A stretch of DNA of 64,000 bases from the NCBI GenBank assembly GCA_016490735.1, contig JAEMWC010000116.1:958501-1022500 (forward strand), read 5' to 3'. Both the position numbers and the translations under genes were made by a program. The notes under the pieces are model-generated. The model was not told the origin of the DNA. It ran no database searches and worked only from the letters and a program-made list of their open reading frames with translations. Positions 20,421 to 32,134 of the stretch are shown in pieces. Origin of the DNA: Pachyseris speciosa (Eukaryota > Cnidaria > Anthozoa > Scleractinia > Pachyseridae). Each line of letters starts with the position of its first letter. The stretch's first letter is position 1.

Positions 20421-21593
20421 TTCATGGCTTTTCCATGGTTTTTTTAACCCCATTTGAGGGTTGTCCATCACATTCATGGGGAAGGTGATGCCACACAAGA
20501 ACCATGAAAATTCCATTTAATTCTGAATGCAATAAAACTGAAAAACATAACTTGACTGGAAAATCTAAGACCTTTATGGCCATTGAATTAATAAATAAAT
20601 GCTAAGATAAGTCTTTAATTGATGAAAGCAAAGGATGAAACAGATTTGAAGCTGTGCAACAATTTTATTTTAACAATACGCAAATGACACTTTACAGACA
20701 AATCACATCAAACTATTAAACTACATGGGCCAAAGAGATTTTTTTTTCCAAAGTTTTACGTACACAATATCAAGTAAGTTTTAATGTTAAGCGTAGTTGC
20801 CCAAATCACAAATTTATATAATGATTATTAGTGTCATAAATATTTCAAAAATGTAAAAATTATGTTTCAAACTTGTGCATTCAAGGGAAAGCCGATCTTG
20901 AGATCTGTACATGTGAATATTAAATTTACATGAACTGGAACAAGATGAAAGCAAAAACGGCAAACAGTGGACTTAGCTCATTGATTTAAATTTTGTATTG
21001 TTCAGAGAGCTTCTTTTGCTGTCCGCGGATGAGGTTGTCAACATGTCCCGCTCCGGGTTGTATTTTTTATTCATGTCTGAAACAAAAATAAGGCCTGTTT
21101 CAAACGTCACGCTACTGTCGTGTCGATTTAATAAAAGTTAAATTGAATTTAGTGTCGAGCCAAATTCAAAATCCAGCAAAACAAACCTTGTATCCAAAAT
21201 GCTAAACATACACATTTTTATTAGCAAATTACATGTAGCGTCGTTCTAGACTGGTTTAGTCATGGATTCATTAGAGTACTCAAGATAATTTAAGATCTCA
21301 GCTAGACCTAGCGAGTAACTGACCTAAAGTTAACTCGATCTGTAGTTTTACAACAGTTGAACTACTGATAGGGAGTTTTAGCTCAATTTTTCTTAATTTT
21401 CATCACCTTCAAATCACTCCTAAAACATTCTCCCAATTTTTCTGAACATTTTGCTTTTTGAATGATGGAAATCGGCCTCTCAGAAGCAGAGTTATGAATT
21501 TTTAAATATTATTTAATGAGCATTTTTTGTGGAAATTTAAATACAAGAGCAAGTAGGGATTTTATGAATTTCTAGTGGCACCAGAATTAACAC
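20421..21593. other. Interior of the 9.6-kb element, no gene called
   Basis: AT-rich. On the minus strand near 20985-21080 an acceptor (TTGTTTCAG) precedes a short open stretch (MNKKYNPERDMLTTSSADSK). It could be a terminal exon, but nothing links it firmly to the 22.9-kb exon. Confidence 0.3.
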
Positions 21594-22186
21594 TATGAAT
21601 TACATTTTCAGCCATAACTTTGGAATGAAGCAAGCTATGGCCATGAAACTTGGCCATCAAGTAGACCTTTCTCAGAGCTATTATCCTATGTGTCAATCAA
21701 GTTGCCATGACAACCCTGATGACGTCACATCATAAAATAATACAGAAAATACTACAAAATAGGGCACATTTTGATCAAAAGACAATAAGTTTTGAATAAA
21801 TACAAGCAGCCTGGCATTTTCTAGCCCTTCCGCTATCAAGGGTAAGGGATTAAGGGTGCTGTTTCCATGGCAACCAAAATATTAGGTATTATGAATTACA
21901 TTTTCAGCCATAACTTTGGAATGAAGCAAGCTATGGCCATGAAACTTGGCCATCATGTAGAACTTGGTCAGAGCTATTATCCTATGTGTCAATCAAGTTA
22001 CCATGACAACCCTGATGACGTCACATCATAAAAGAATATAGTAAATACTATTAAATATCGCACATTTTGGTCAAAAGACAATAAGTATTGAATAAAAACA
22101 AACAACCTGGCATTTTCTAGCCCTTCTGCTATCAAAGCTTGGGGATTAAGGGTTTTGTTTCCATGGCAACCACCTATTTGGTATTA
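21594..22186 (+). repeat. 297-bp tandem pair
   Basis: The unit starting ATGAATTACATTTTCAGCC (21594) recurs at 21891 with the same internal words (GCTATGGCCATGAAACTTGG, CCTGATGACGTCACATCATA, CTGGCATTTTCTAGCCCTTC). The 6.1-kb segmental duplication begins inside the end of the second unit (22141). Confidence 0.85.
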
Positions 22187-22219
22187 TATGTCAGGTTATC
22201 AAGGAAATGAAATCTTATA

Positions 22220-22962
22220 CTAATCAGTCCAAACAACACAGAACAGAAACAATAACAAAAGTGCCTGTTTCCATGTCAAAGCAGTTATCCATTGAAGCAT
22301 TTGGTTAACAGAATCCCTCTGTTTCCAGAGTTCCAAGATGAGACCATTAGTAAAGGACTCCCTCTCCAAAGGCTCCAGGTCCCCACTCTTCAAAGCTGTC
22401 ACATCCAAACCATTTCTCGCACAGAAAGGTCCCCCAAAGCTTTTGTTTAACAAACATTATCTGGCAATGGAATAAAAACCATTCTTAAAATATCTGTTAT
22501 TATAATTGTAAGCACAAAGTAAAGATTACTGCTCAGTCCTAAACATTACTAAATACTGTAACTAGCACCCAAAGGCCAAAGATTTTCTCTTCGCCACTTT
22601 GGTGGAATAATCAATATACAAGCAGAAAATTAAACAAAAGGATGTCTATATACAATATTCCAATAACAATAGCGAATTCAGGCTGGGCATGAACATATTT
22701 GACACAGCTTAGAGCTGCTGAATACAACAATCAGTGAATCACCAAGCTTCTGCTTCAGCAGGAAAATTGTTACATAACAGCTCAAGCAGCATAACTAGTA
22801 CATCTCACTTTCCTTTCTAAAATAATTTGTACGTATAAGTGAAGCATAAAAAAAGCTCACTAAAGCAAAGGAATATATCTGCTTACCTGCCATTTTATTC
22901 GAATCCGAAGGGCTTGTTGAAGTTGATGGCCCCGGGATAACTTGATCCTTGCTGTGCGACAT
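22220..22962 (-). pseudogene. Small two-exon gene, copy A (frameshifted)
   Basis: Same gene as at 28345-29088. Exon 1 (22887-22962) starts at a true ATG and encodes MSHSKDQVIPGPSTSTSPSD followed by SNKMA, then the donor GCAG|GTAAGC. Exon 2 (22220-22493) follows an ATAATAACAG acceptor. Copy A lacks one A in the AACAAAAC run near 22453, so the frame is lost at LLNK; copy B keeps it. The gene lies within the 9.6-kb element. Confidence 0.4.
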
Positions 22963-24300
22963 GACTTCTCAGTGCGCGTTCGAACTCACATATTGTAACT
23001 CGCTCTCCGGCGCGTAAGAGCACGTCAAATTCGACTAATTTTTCGCTAAACAAAAACCTTAAAGGCTAAAAAATACTACAGGTGTAGTTTAAACCGAATA
23101 ATGATAATAAATTTCCTCGAAAACAGCTTCTAATTTAGATAATCGACGATATTTCGTGAACCATGGACGTTTGAACAAAGAAACTACTGCCTAGGGGTCC
23201 CCTAATCCTTTAGCCCTATTGTTTCATGCATTAGCCATTGTTTTTCAGCCAATAAGCACTGCGAAATCGAATTTTACCTTCCCGGGTCAGGTCAGGTTTT
23301 GTCAAGCATGGCGGCCACGCTTCAGTTGCGACTCCTGACTCCGAGTGTCGGCGAAGTCGGATTATTAGCACTAGAAATACGGTACCAATCACGATGAAAT
23401 TTACAGGTTTTATTCTTTAAGGTACCTTCTAAAGGTAGGTACATTTTAGTTGCAGAAGAATACAATATTTCAACGAGAATAAACGGAAAGTTTGGGAACG
23501 GTATTGTTTTGGCTCCATTTCGCGTGGGGAAATCACGTGACTAAACTCCCTACTACTGACGATTCGAAGACGAACGGCGGCCGCAATGGATTACACTTTG
23601 CCGAGGAGCACTCTGATAATCTTGTTCACAGTTTTACTATGCCGTTGACAAGTTATGGGCTTTTATAATTTAAGAACTGTTCCTATTTCTAATAACAGAG
23701 TAAACTTATTTACTTACCAAAAACATTCAAAACTCTCGATTTAAAAATGGCTTGCCGGCCTCTAAATCCACGGTGATGCGTTCATTTCCTTTGACATCAG
23801 CGTCACAATCTTCAGCCTTTCGTTTACTATAATAACGCTGTTGTTATTCACCCTGTAAACCACTCAAAAAACCATCTATGCGAAACAAAAAAAACTACAA
23901 TTATTCGCACGATAGACCAACCGAAAACACAATTCAAAGATGGGCGCCAAGAGAGAATGAATAGAGGTTCTTTGTTCGCTGAAAAGCACGAGATAGTCAC
24001 GTGAAAATTTTTCGCACTATTATTGGCTGTTGCTGAGTAACATTCACTGGACTACTTGATTGCGGTCTCCAGTGAAGCATGCTTTGTTTTGTACGTGCAA
24101 GTGCTCGCTTCGTTTTCGAGGATATGAATCCAATTTCTTGCCAAGATTTTGATGAAAACACACTTTAGGAAGAGATTCATCTTCAGTTGAGTATAAAACA
24201 TGCTTTAGATGTTTGTTACCGAACGTTGACGAGATAGCGAAGAGACGAACGAGTTCGTGGAGGTGAGAAAAATCCATCGCTAACTCTCGCTCACTTTTAA
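22960..24300. promoter_or_regulatory. CpG-richer promoter-like block
   Basis: Unlike its AT-rich surroundings this block holds many CpGs, an AAGCATGGCGGCC site (YY1-like) at about 23307, two CACGTG E-boxes (near 23534 and 23998), and the start of the minus-strand exon at 22962. A promoter is plausible but unproven. Copies lie at 29086-30430 and, without its first 170 bp, at 38260-39435. Confidence 0.35.
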
Positions 24301-25499
24301 GTCTTACGTTCGTTTCATTTCAAAGGACTTTGTAAATTTCATGAGCTTTTCGGATAAATCACTGAGTAAATGTATGACTTAAGGATTTAATTTTATTTTA
24401 TATAATTGTCTTTTTGCCTTTTAGTACTATGTTGTATTTATATAAGTTATTAAGCTTAATTAGTAGCACTTGATTTAGGCTTAATCATAAATTTGTTTCC
24501 TTGAAAGAATTAAAGTCTTGGTCTTAAAAGCACAAAACTTTGCAGTCTTTTTTTAATTTAAAGTGGTGGAACTTTAACTTGATATTGATTGGCCACAAAT
24601 TGCTCAAATTTGCATTTTGATGTCTCAGCTTACCACTGATTCCAAGACATTTCCAGCAATTCCAAATGCGATTTTTGTTTAGTCTTAGAATTTTTGGGAA
24701 TTCCTTGTAATTCCAAGTTATTCCCAACTGGATCAGTGAACATTCCCAGATATTCTAATTAATTCCAAGCCGTTGGTTTTATCCTAATTCCTAGGAATAA
24801 TCAATTGTAGGCCACAGTGGAAACTACAGGGCTACCAGTAATATGTTTACCCCTATAAAGTGGCAGTATAAAGACTTTTGTAGAGTGCTGAAAAATCAGG
24901 CCGTGGATTTTGATTACGAAGAATCATCTTTATTTGAATGGAACTGTGATAAGATATTTCAGCTGATCACGTTTTATGATGAGAAGTTTCCTTCAGTCTA
25001 AACAACTCATGAAAATGGCTGGCTTGTCCCTCCCTCTAACCTTTTTGCCCATCTGAACAAAATTAATGTCACTTTCAGTAAAACACAGCATGGATGTTGA
25101 CATGACAATCTGGGAAGTACTTTAGGTGTGACACACAGTAGGCCCCTCGTTGAAAAATCCTAGTTATGTCCCTTAGTGTGGTCTACACTTAATCCGGTCG
25201 CCATGTTTCTTTCGTATTAAATTATATTATTCTTTTGGTCACTTGTTACGGCACATTGTTCCATTTTTATTCTACTTTTATTGTCATCCCAGTACCGCTC
25301 CAGTATTGTTCTGGTACAAGTTTACAAGTCTAACACCTTTATTATGGTCTATGATCTGTTGGCTTGAATTTTGATGCAAGGTAGTGACATCTATTTGTCC
25401 TTTCTTGATTGCCTTTCAATTTTAATAAATAAAATTTCAAAAGTCTATTGTTAAAATGAAAGTCTGTATCAAATATAATTTATTCAAGGCATGTGTGGT
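24300..25499. other. Interior of the 9.6-kb element, no gene seen
   Basis: AT-rich, with a cluster of AATTCC words near 24640-24790. A minus-strand frame (24044-24277) starting at an ATG has no splice donor or domain. Nothing else is supportable. Confidence 0.35.
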
Positions 25500-25940
25500 G
25501 AATTTTCATGATTCCCACCTTTTAAGCCCTAGAATCATGGAAAATTCATGACACATGAAATCAGTAATGTAAACGGAATCTTTTTATATGCCATGAAAAG
25601 TATGTTTTCATGGGTCATTAAAGACAATGTGTCGAGTTTCATGGATTATTAATGGCCCATGAAATCGAAGACCACACCACCAGCCATTTTCATGGCCCAC
25701 GAAAGTCCAAACACATGACTTTCATGGGTCATGAAATATATAATGTGACAAGTTTCATGGCAAATTTATGGCCCATAAATGTATCTCCTTCTCAAATTCA
25801 TGGGTCATGAAATAAAATGCCACATTTTCATAGAAAATTCATGGCCAAAAGAGAACCCATGAAATTACATTTTGCAGTTTTCATGGGCCATTAAATGGCC
25901 TTCATGGGGTTTTTACAGAAAATTCATGGCATTTTCATAA
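25500..25940. repeat. Right inner array, CATGAAA motif, copy A
   Basis: Copies of TTTCATGG, CCCATGAAA and GGGTCATGAAA in both orientations, matching in kind the array at 19935-20420. Copies at 31627-32067 and 40632-41072. Confidence 0.8.
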
Positions 25941-26007
25941 AACTGTGGCTCATAATGGGTTGTGATAAATGATTAAATTATTGTTGTGATTAATTAGTCA
26001 ATGTTTA

Positions 26008-26659
26008 CAGTCAAGTAAGGTCAAGCCTACCCCCCTAGTTAATGAGTTGATTATTTCAACATTGAACCCGTTCGTTGTTTTGAATAATGCAATCATTTGT
26101 TAAATATTCGAATCAAACTTCAATTGCTGATTGGACTATGTCCATAGATGTGTTTGAAAAACGCATGCGACCAACAACACTTTATTTCTGTCATCTCTTT
26201 TAATAGAGCACACCTTTTTTAGCCCTTTAAAATCCAACAATATTATTCTTTCCAAGAATCCTAAGAATAATAAATTCCTACGGAGCGAAATTAAACACAG
26301 CTGATGTGTGATAGCATACAGCGTTGTAAACAACCAAAACTATTCACGAGAAGACTTGCTGGAACTTCGCCTGAAATCCTTTTATCACGAATAAGACTTC
26401 TACAAGCTCTATGGGATGTAGAAAGCAAAAAAACTGCTTGATAATACACCTATCACTTCCACTCACCACTGGACGCCATGTTGGACGCTTCGATTTCCCA
26501 TATAAGGAGCATCTTTTGTTCGCTTAGTGCAATCAGCAATCGAAGTTTGATTCGAATTTTTCAAAAATGATTGCATTATTCCAAACGACTAACAGGTTCA
26601 ATGTAGAATAATCGACTCATTAATGTAATCTAGGGGGGTACGTTGACCTGACTCGACTG
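26008..26659. mobile_element. 652-bp MITE with about 130-bp inverted ends, copy A
   Basis: CAGTCAAGTAAGGTCAAGCC ... CCCCCCTAG on the left pairs with CTAGGGGGGTACGTTGACC ... TCGACTG on the right. The arms continue through TTGAACC, GAATAATGCAATCATT and ATTCGAATCAAACTTC. Flanks are TA on both sides, which fits a TA target. AATTAGTCAATGTT also occurs on both outer sides. Copies at 32135-32786 and 41140-41791. Confidence 0.75.
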
Positions 26660-26744
26660 TATTAGATAAATAAATTAGTCAATGTTAATGTTGTCAGTTG
26701 ATTTCATGTTATTTAAGATCTTAACATGCCTGGCTTAATTCTTC

Positions 26745-27385
26745 TTCCAAACAGCCTAACTTTACATTGTCTGAACATTCTTACAAGAATCTTAAAATGA
26801 AGATGTTAAGAACTGCATAAAGATCCTGTCAAGATTTCTAAGAGAATGTTCAATACAATTGTTAAGATCTTTCAAGATCTTATCAAGATCTTCAAATGCT
26901 TAGAACTGGATTTTCTTGTGAGATTATTGATTATAAAATGTACTAAGATGTTATTAATATCTTCCAAGAATCTTAACGTGTAAGAAGTTAAGATCTGCAT
27001 TAAGATCCCGCCAAGATTATGTTAAGATCTTATCAAGATCTTAAAATGCTTAGAATTTCATATTCTTGTAAGAATTAAGATTATGAAATAAACTAAGATC
27101 TTACTAAAATCTTTTAAGAATCTTAAAATAAAAGATGTTCAGATTTGCATTAAGATCCTACCAAGATTCAGTTAAGATCTTACAAGATCTTATCAAGATC
27201 TTATCAAGATCTTAAAGTGCTTAAAACTGAATTTTTCTTTTAAGATTTGACAAAATATATACTAAGATCTTATTCAGATATGAAATCTTAAACAAGATCT
27301 TACTAAGATCTTAATCTTAATTGCAATCTTACAAGATTCTTACAAGATCTTACAAGATCTTGTAAGAACTTAATAAGATTTCCAC
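26745..27385. repeat. Right outer array, AAGATCTT motif, copy A
   Basis: TTAAGATCTT, CAAGATCTTATCAAGATC and TTACAAGATC words, ending with the inverted terminus CTTAATAAGATTTCCAC. Copies at 32872-33512 and 41877-42517. Confidence 0.85.
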
Positions 27386-27671
27386 CTGGGTGTTAGTCAA
27401 ATGTTCGTAGGTGTATTGTTAGTCAAATTAGTCGGTGTGTCTATTGTTTGTCTGTTGTTGATATCGTCAATAAGTCGTTTGTAAGGTGCGGGAAGCTGTT
27501 GACAACGGTTCAGTGGAGTCTGTTCTAAGTTAGTAAACCATTTCTCAACCACTTCTCGGCGCTCGTTTGTGTTCAGTCAGTCTTACGTTCAAATTTCTGC
27601 CAGTCTCACCGATATAAGTGGCCTGACAGTCGCAGCATTCGATCTTGTAAACTGCTCTCTGTCTGTCCTTT
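27386..27671 (-). mobile_element. Penelope GIY-YIG fragment, minus strand, copy A
   Basis: On the minus strand: [20 protein letters not shown] followed by [16 protein letters not shown], the first half of a GIY-YIG domain (YI...G pattern), then a stop and a remnant of the C-terminal end (TASRTLQTTY, later NTPTN-like) up to 27389, where the 9.6-kb element begins. Only a fragment; not functional. Confidence 0.75.
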
Positions 27672-27766
27672 GCGACTGTCAGGCCACTTATGTCGGTGAG
27701 ACTGGCAGAAATTTGAATGTAAGACTGACTGAACACAAACGAGTGACGAGAAATGGTGACATCAAC
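27672..27766 (+). mobile_element. Penelope GIY-YIG fragment, plus strand, copy A
   Basis: Plus-strand [20 protein letters not shown] and [12 protein letters not shown], head to head with the minus copy. The arms 27562-27634 and 27672-27743 are reverse complements with a 36-bp spacer, so the two fragments form a palindrome. The continuation is in the B and C copies, beyond the inserted LINE. Confidence 0.75.
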
Positions 27767-28264
27767 ATAATAATAATAATAAACTTGTTACTTATATAGC
27801 GCAAAATTCATTAAAAATATATGATCTAATGCGCTTTACAATTGATAAAAATCATTAAAAATTAAATTAACTATGCTAAAAATGTAAAACTATATCTAGA
27901 GTGCTAATTATATTATAATTACAGAAATAAAAATCACATAACACAGAAATATAAAATCTAAACATTAATAAAATACGCTTGCCTAAAAAGATACGTTTTG
28001 AGCTCTCTCTTAAATATGATAATATCATCCATAGCCCTAAGGCTTGGCGGCAAGGCGTTCCATAAAACTGGAGCAGCAACCGAGAAGGCCCTATCTCCAC
28101 TGGTTTTGGCCGATTTTACTGCGGGCCAGGCAAGAATATTATTATTATTTGATCTTAAATTATAATTAGAGTGTTTAAAAGATAAAAGGTTGCTAAGATA
28201 GGCTGGTGCAAGACCATGAAGAGCTTTAAAAATTGTTAAATTGAACTTAAAAATAATTCTAAAT
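27767..28264 (-). mobile_element. L2-like LINE 3' end, cut by the duplication junction, copy A
   Basis: Starts at the (ATA)n tail and holds the last part of the LINE frame (LAWPAVKSAKTSGDRAFSVA, WNALPPSLRAMDD, FKRELKTYLFRQAYF). The rest of the LINE is absent because copy B starts at 28265. Confidence 0.85.
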
Positions 28265-28344
28265 GGGGGATTAAGGGTTTTGTTTCCATGGCAACCACCT
28301 ATTTGGTATTATATGTCAGGTTATCAAGGAAATGAAATCTTATA

Positions 28345-29088
28345 CTAATCAGTCCAAACAACACAGAACAGAAACAATAACAAAAGTGCCTGTTTCCATG
28401 TCAAAGCAGTTATCCATTGAAGCATTTGGTTAACAGAATCCCTCTGTTTCCAGAGTTCCAAGATGAGACCATTAGTAAAGGACTCCCTCTCCAAAGGCTC
28501 CAGGTCCCCACTCTTCAAAGCTGTCACATCCAAACCATTTCTCGCACAGAAAGGTCCCCCAAAGCTTTTGTTTAACAAAACATTATCTGGCAATGGAATA
28601 AAAACCATTCTTAAAATATCTGTTATTATAATTGTAAGCACAAAGTAAAGATTACTGCTCAGTCCTAAACATTACTAAATACTGTAACTAGCACCCAAAG
28701 GCCAAAGATTTTCTCTTCGCCACTTTGGTGGAATAATCAATATACAAGCAGAAAATTAAACAAAAGGATGTCTATATACAATATTCCAATAACAATAGCG
28801 AATTCAGGCTGGGCATGAACATATTTGACACAGCTTAGAGCTGCTGAATACAACAATCAGTGAATCACCAAGCTTCTGCTTCAGCAGGAAAATTGTTACA
28901 TAACAGCTCAAGCAGCATAACTAGTACATCTCACTTTCCTTTCTAAAATAATTTGTACGTATAAGTGAAGCATAAAAAAAGCTCACTAAAGCAAAGGAAT
29001 ATATCTGCTTACCTGCCATTTTATTCGAATCCGAAGGGCTTGTTGAAGTTGATGGCCCCGGGATAACTTGATCCTTGCTGTGCGACAT
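28345..29088 (-). CDS. Small two-exon gene inside the element, copy B (intact, 116 codons)
   Basis: Exon 1 (29013-29088): ATG, 25 codons plus one base, rich in Ser/Pro/Thr (PGPSTSTSPSD), with donor GCAG|GTAAGC. Exon 2 (28345-28619) follows an ATAATAACAG acceptor; the split codon G|AT gives Asp, then ILRMVFIPLPDNVLLNKSFG. The combined length is a multiple of three and ends in a stop. The C-terminus has WKQALLLLFLFCVVWTD, one hydrophobic segment at the very end, as in a tail-anchored membrane protein. No family is recognised. The intact frame in B and the single-base loss in A are what one expects from a real but non-essential frame, or from chance plus drift. Splicing is predicted only. Confidence 0.4.
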
Positions 29089-31626
29089 GACTTCTCAGTG
29101 CGCGTTCGAACTCACATATTGTAACTCGCTCTCCGGCGCGTAAGAGCACGTCAAATTCGACTAATTTTTCGCTAAACAAAAACCTTAAAGGCTAAAAAAT
29201 ACTACAGGTGTAGTTTAAACCGAATAATGATAATAAATTTCCTCGAAAACAGCTTCTAATTTAGATAATCGACGATATTTCGTGAACCATGGACGTTTGA
29301 ACAAAGAAACTACTGCCTAGGGGTCCCCTAATCCTTTAGCCCTATTGTTTCATGCATTAGCCATTGTTTTTCAGCCAATAAGCACTGCGAAATCGAATTT
29401 TACCTTCCCCGGGTCAGGTCAGGTTTTGTCAAGCATGGCGGCCACGCTTCAGTTGCGACTCCTGACTCCGAGTGTCGGCGAAGTCGGATTATTAGCACTA
29501 GAAATACGGTACCAATCACGATGAAATTTACAGGTTTTATTCTTTAAGGTACCTTCTAAAGGTAGGTACATTTTAGTTGCAGAAGAATACAATATTTCAA
29601 CGAGAATAAACGGAAAGTTTGGGAACGGTATTGTTTTGGCTCCATTTCGCGTGGGGAAATCACGTGACTAAACTCCCTACTACTGACGATTCGAAGACGA
29701 ACGGCGGCCGCAATGGATTACACTTTGCCGAGGAGCACTCTGATAATCTTGTTCACAGTTTTACTATGCCGTTGACAAGTTATGGGCTTTTATAATTTAA
29801 GAACTGTTCCTATTTCTAATAACAGAGTAAACTTATTTACTTACCAAAAACATTCAAAACTCTCGATTTAAAAATGGCTTGCCGGCCTCTAAATCCACGG
29901 TGATGCGTTCATTTCCTTTGACATCAGCGTCACAATCTTCAGCCTTTCGTTTACTATAATAACGCTGTTGTTATTCACCCTGTAAACCACTCAAAAAACC
30001 ATCTATGCGAAACAAAAAAAACTACAATTATTCGCACGATAGACCAACCGAAAACACAATTCAAAGATGGGCGCCAAGAGAGAATGAATAGAGGTTCTTT
30101 GTTCGCTGAAAAGCACGAGATAGTCACGTGAAAATTTTTCGCACTATTATTGGCTGTTGCTGAGTAACATCCACTGGACTACTTGATTGCGGTCTCCAGT
30201 GAAGCATGCTTTGTTTTGTACGTGCAAGTGCTCGCTTCGTTTTCGAGGATATGAATCCAATTTCTTGCCAAGATTTTGATGAAAACACACTTTAGGAAGA
30301 GATTCATCTTCAGTTGAGTATAAAACATGCTTTAGATGTTTGTTACCGAACGTTGACGAGATAGCGAAGAGACGAACGAGTTCGTGGAGGTGAGAAAAAT
30401 CCATCGCTAACTCTCGCTCACTTTTAAGTCTTACGTTCGTTTCATTTCAAAGGACTTTGTAAATTTCATGAGCTTTTCGGATAAATCACTGAGTAAATGT
30501 ATGACTTAAGGATTTAATTTTATTTTATATAATTGTCTTTTTGCCTTTTAGTACTATGTTGTATTTATATAAGTTATTAAGCTTAATTAGTAGCACTTGA
30601 TTTAGGCTTAATCATAAATTTGTTTCCTTGAAAGAATTAAAGTCTTGGTCTTAAAAGCACAAAACTTTGCAGTCTTTTTTTAATTTAAAGTGGTGGAACT
30701 TTAACTTGATATTGATTGGCCACAAATTGCTCAAATTTGCATTTTGATGTCTCAGCTTACCACTGATTCCAAGACATTTCCAGCAATTCCAAATGCGATT
30801 TTTGTTTAGTCTTAGAATTTTTGGGAATTCCTTGTAATTCCAAGTTATTCCCAACTGGATCAGTGAACATTCCCAGATATTCTAATTAATTCCAAGCCGT
30901 TGGTTTTATCCTAATTCCTAGGAATAATCAATTGTAGGCCACAGTGGAAACTACAGGGCTACCAGTAATATGTTTACCCCTATAAAGTGGCAGTATAAAG
31001 ACTTTTGTAGAGTGCTGAAAAATCAGGCCGTGGATTTTGATTACGAAGAATCATCTTTATTTGAATGGAACTGTGATAAGATATTTCAGCTGATCACGTT
31101 TTATGATGAGAAGTTTCCTTCAGTCTAAACAACTCATGAAAATGGCTGGCTTGTCCCTCCCTCTAACCTTTTTGCCCATCTGAACAAAATTAATGTCACT
31201 TTCAGTAAAACACAGCATGGATGTTGACATGACAATCTGGGAAGTACTTTAGGTGTGACACACAGTAGGCCCCTCGTTGAAAAATCCTAGTTATGTCCCT
31301 TAGTGTGGTCTACACTTAATCCGGTCGCCATGTTTCTTTCGTATTAAATTATATTATTCTTTTGGTCACTTGTTACGGCACATTGTTCCATTTTTATTCT
31401 ACTTTTATTGTCATCCCAGTACCGCTCCAGTATTGTTCTGGTACAAGTTTACAAGTCTAACACCTTTATTATGGTCTATGATCTGTTGGCTTGAATTTTG
31501 ATGCAAGGTAGTGACATCTATTTGTCCTTTCTTGATTGCCTTTCAATTTTAATAAATAAAATTTCAAAAGTCTATTGTTAAAATGAAAGTCTGTATCAAA
31601 TATAATTTATTCAAGGCATGTGTGGT

Positions 31627-32067
31627 GAATTTTCATGATTCCCACCTTTTAAGCCCTAGAATCATGGAAAATTCATGACACATGAAATCAGTAATGTAAA
31701 CGGAATCTTTTTATATGCCATGAAAAGTATGTTTTCATGGGTCATTAAAGACAATGTGTCGAGTTTCATGGATTATTAATGGCCCATGAAATCGAAGACC
31801 ACACCACCAGCCATTTTCATGGCCCACGAAAGTCCAAACACATGACTTTCATGGGTCATGAAATATATAATGTGACAAGTTTCATGGCAAATTTATGGCC
31901 CATAAATGTATCTCCTTCTCAAATTCATGGGTCATGAAATAAAATGCCACATTTTCATAGAAAATTCATGGCCAAAAGAGAACCCATGAAATTACATTTT
32001 GCAGTTTTCATGGGCCATTAAATGGCCTTCATGGGGTTTTTACAGAAAATTCATGGCATTTTCATAA
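31627..32067. repeat. Inner CATGAAA array, copy B
   Basis: Copy of 25500-25940. Confidence 0.8.
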
Positions 32068-32134
32068 AACTGTGGCTCATAATGGGTTGTGATAAATGAT
32101 TAAATTATTGTTGTGATTAATTAGTCAATGTTTA

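Larger units (their letters stand above)
17783..27385. mobile_element. 9.6-kb element with concentric palindromic arrays
   Basis: Perfect inverted ends GTGGAAATCTTATTAAG / CTTAATAAGATTTCCAC are flanked by CTG on both sides (17780-17782 and 27386-27388), a possible 3-bp target duplication. Outer arrays of AAGATCTTAC words lie just inside both ends (17783-18345 and 26745-27385). A second, inner pair of arrays of CATGAAA / TTTCATGG words lies at 19935-20420 and 25500-25940. The interior has a small two-exon gene on the minus strand, a CpG-rich block, a 297-bp tandem pair, an older Penelope fragment and a 652-bp MITE (26008-26659). I see no recognisable transposase, so it is either non-autonomous or uses an unrecognised protein. 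Its host sequence is a minus-strand Penelope element. Whether the two array pairs belong to one element or to two nested ones is open. Confidence 0.65.
22141..28264. repeat. Segmental duplication 1, copy A (about 6.1 kb)
   Basis: This segment is repeated head to tail at 28266-34391. Differences seen by eye: one extra A in the TAACAAAACATT stretch and one extra C in TTCCCCGGG of copy B, CATTCACTGG versus CATCCACTGG, and AATCAAAC versus AAGCAAAC. The junction GGGG at 28265-28269 has one unexplained extra G and no useful microhomology. Copy A's LINE is cut off at 28264 by the junction. Confidence 0.95.

Noticed and set aside
23586..23650. A short signal-peptide-like frame (MDYTLPRSTLIILFTVLLCR)
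   Set aside because: It stops after 20 codons and has no splice donor before the stop.
24044..24277. A 77-codon minus-strand frame repeated in the duplications
   Set aside because: The repetition is due to the segmental duplication; there is no domain or splice donor.
28265..28269. Homology-driven unequal crossing over at the 6.1-kb junction
   Set aside because: Flanking sequences share no useful homology there; only a G run with one extra base is present.
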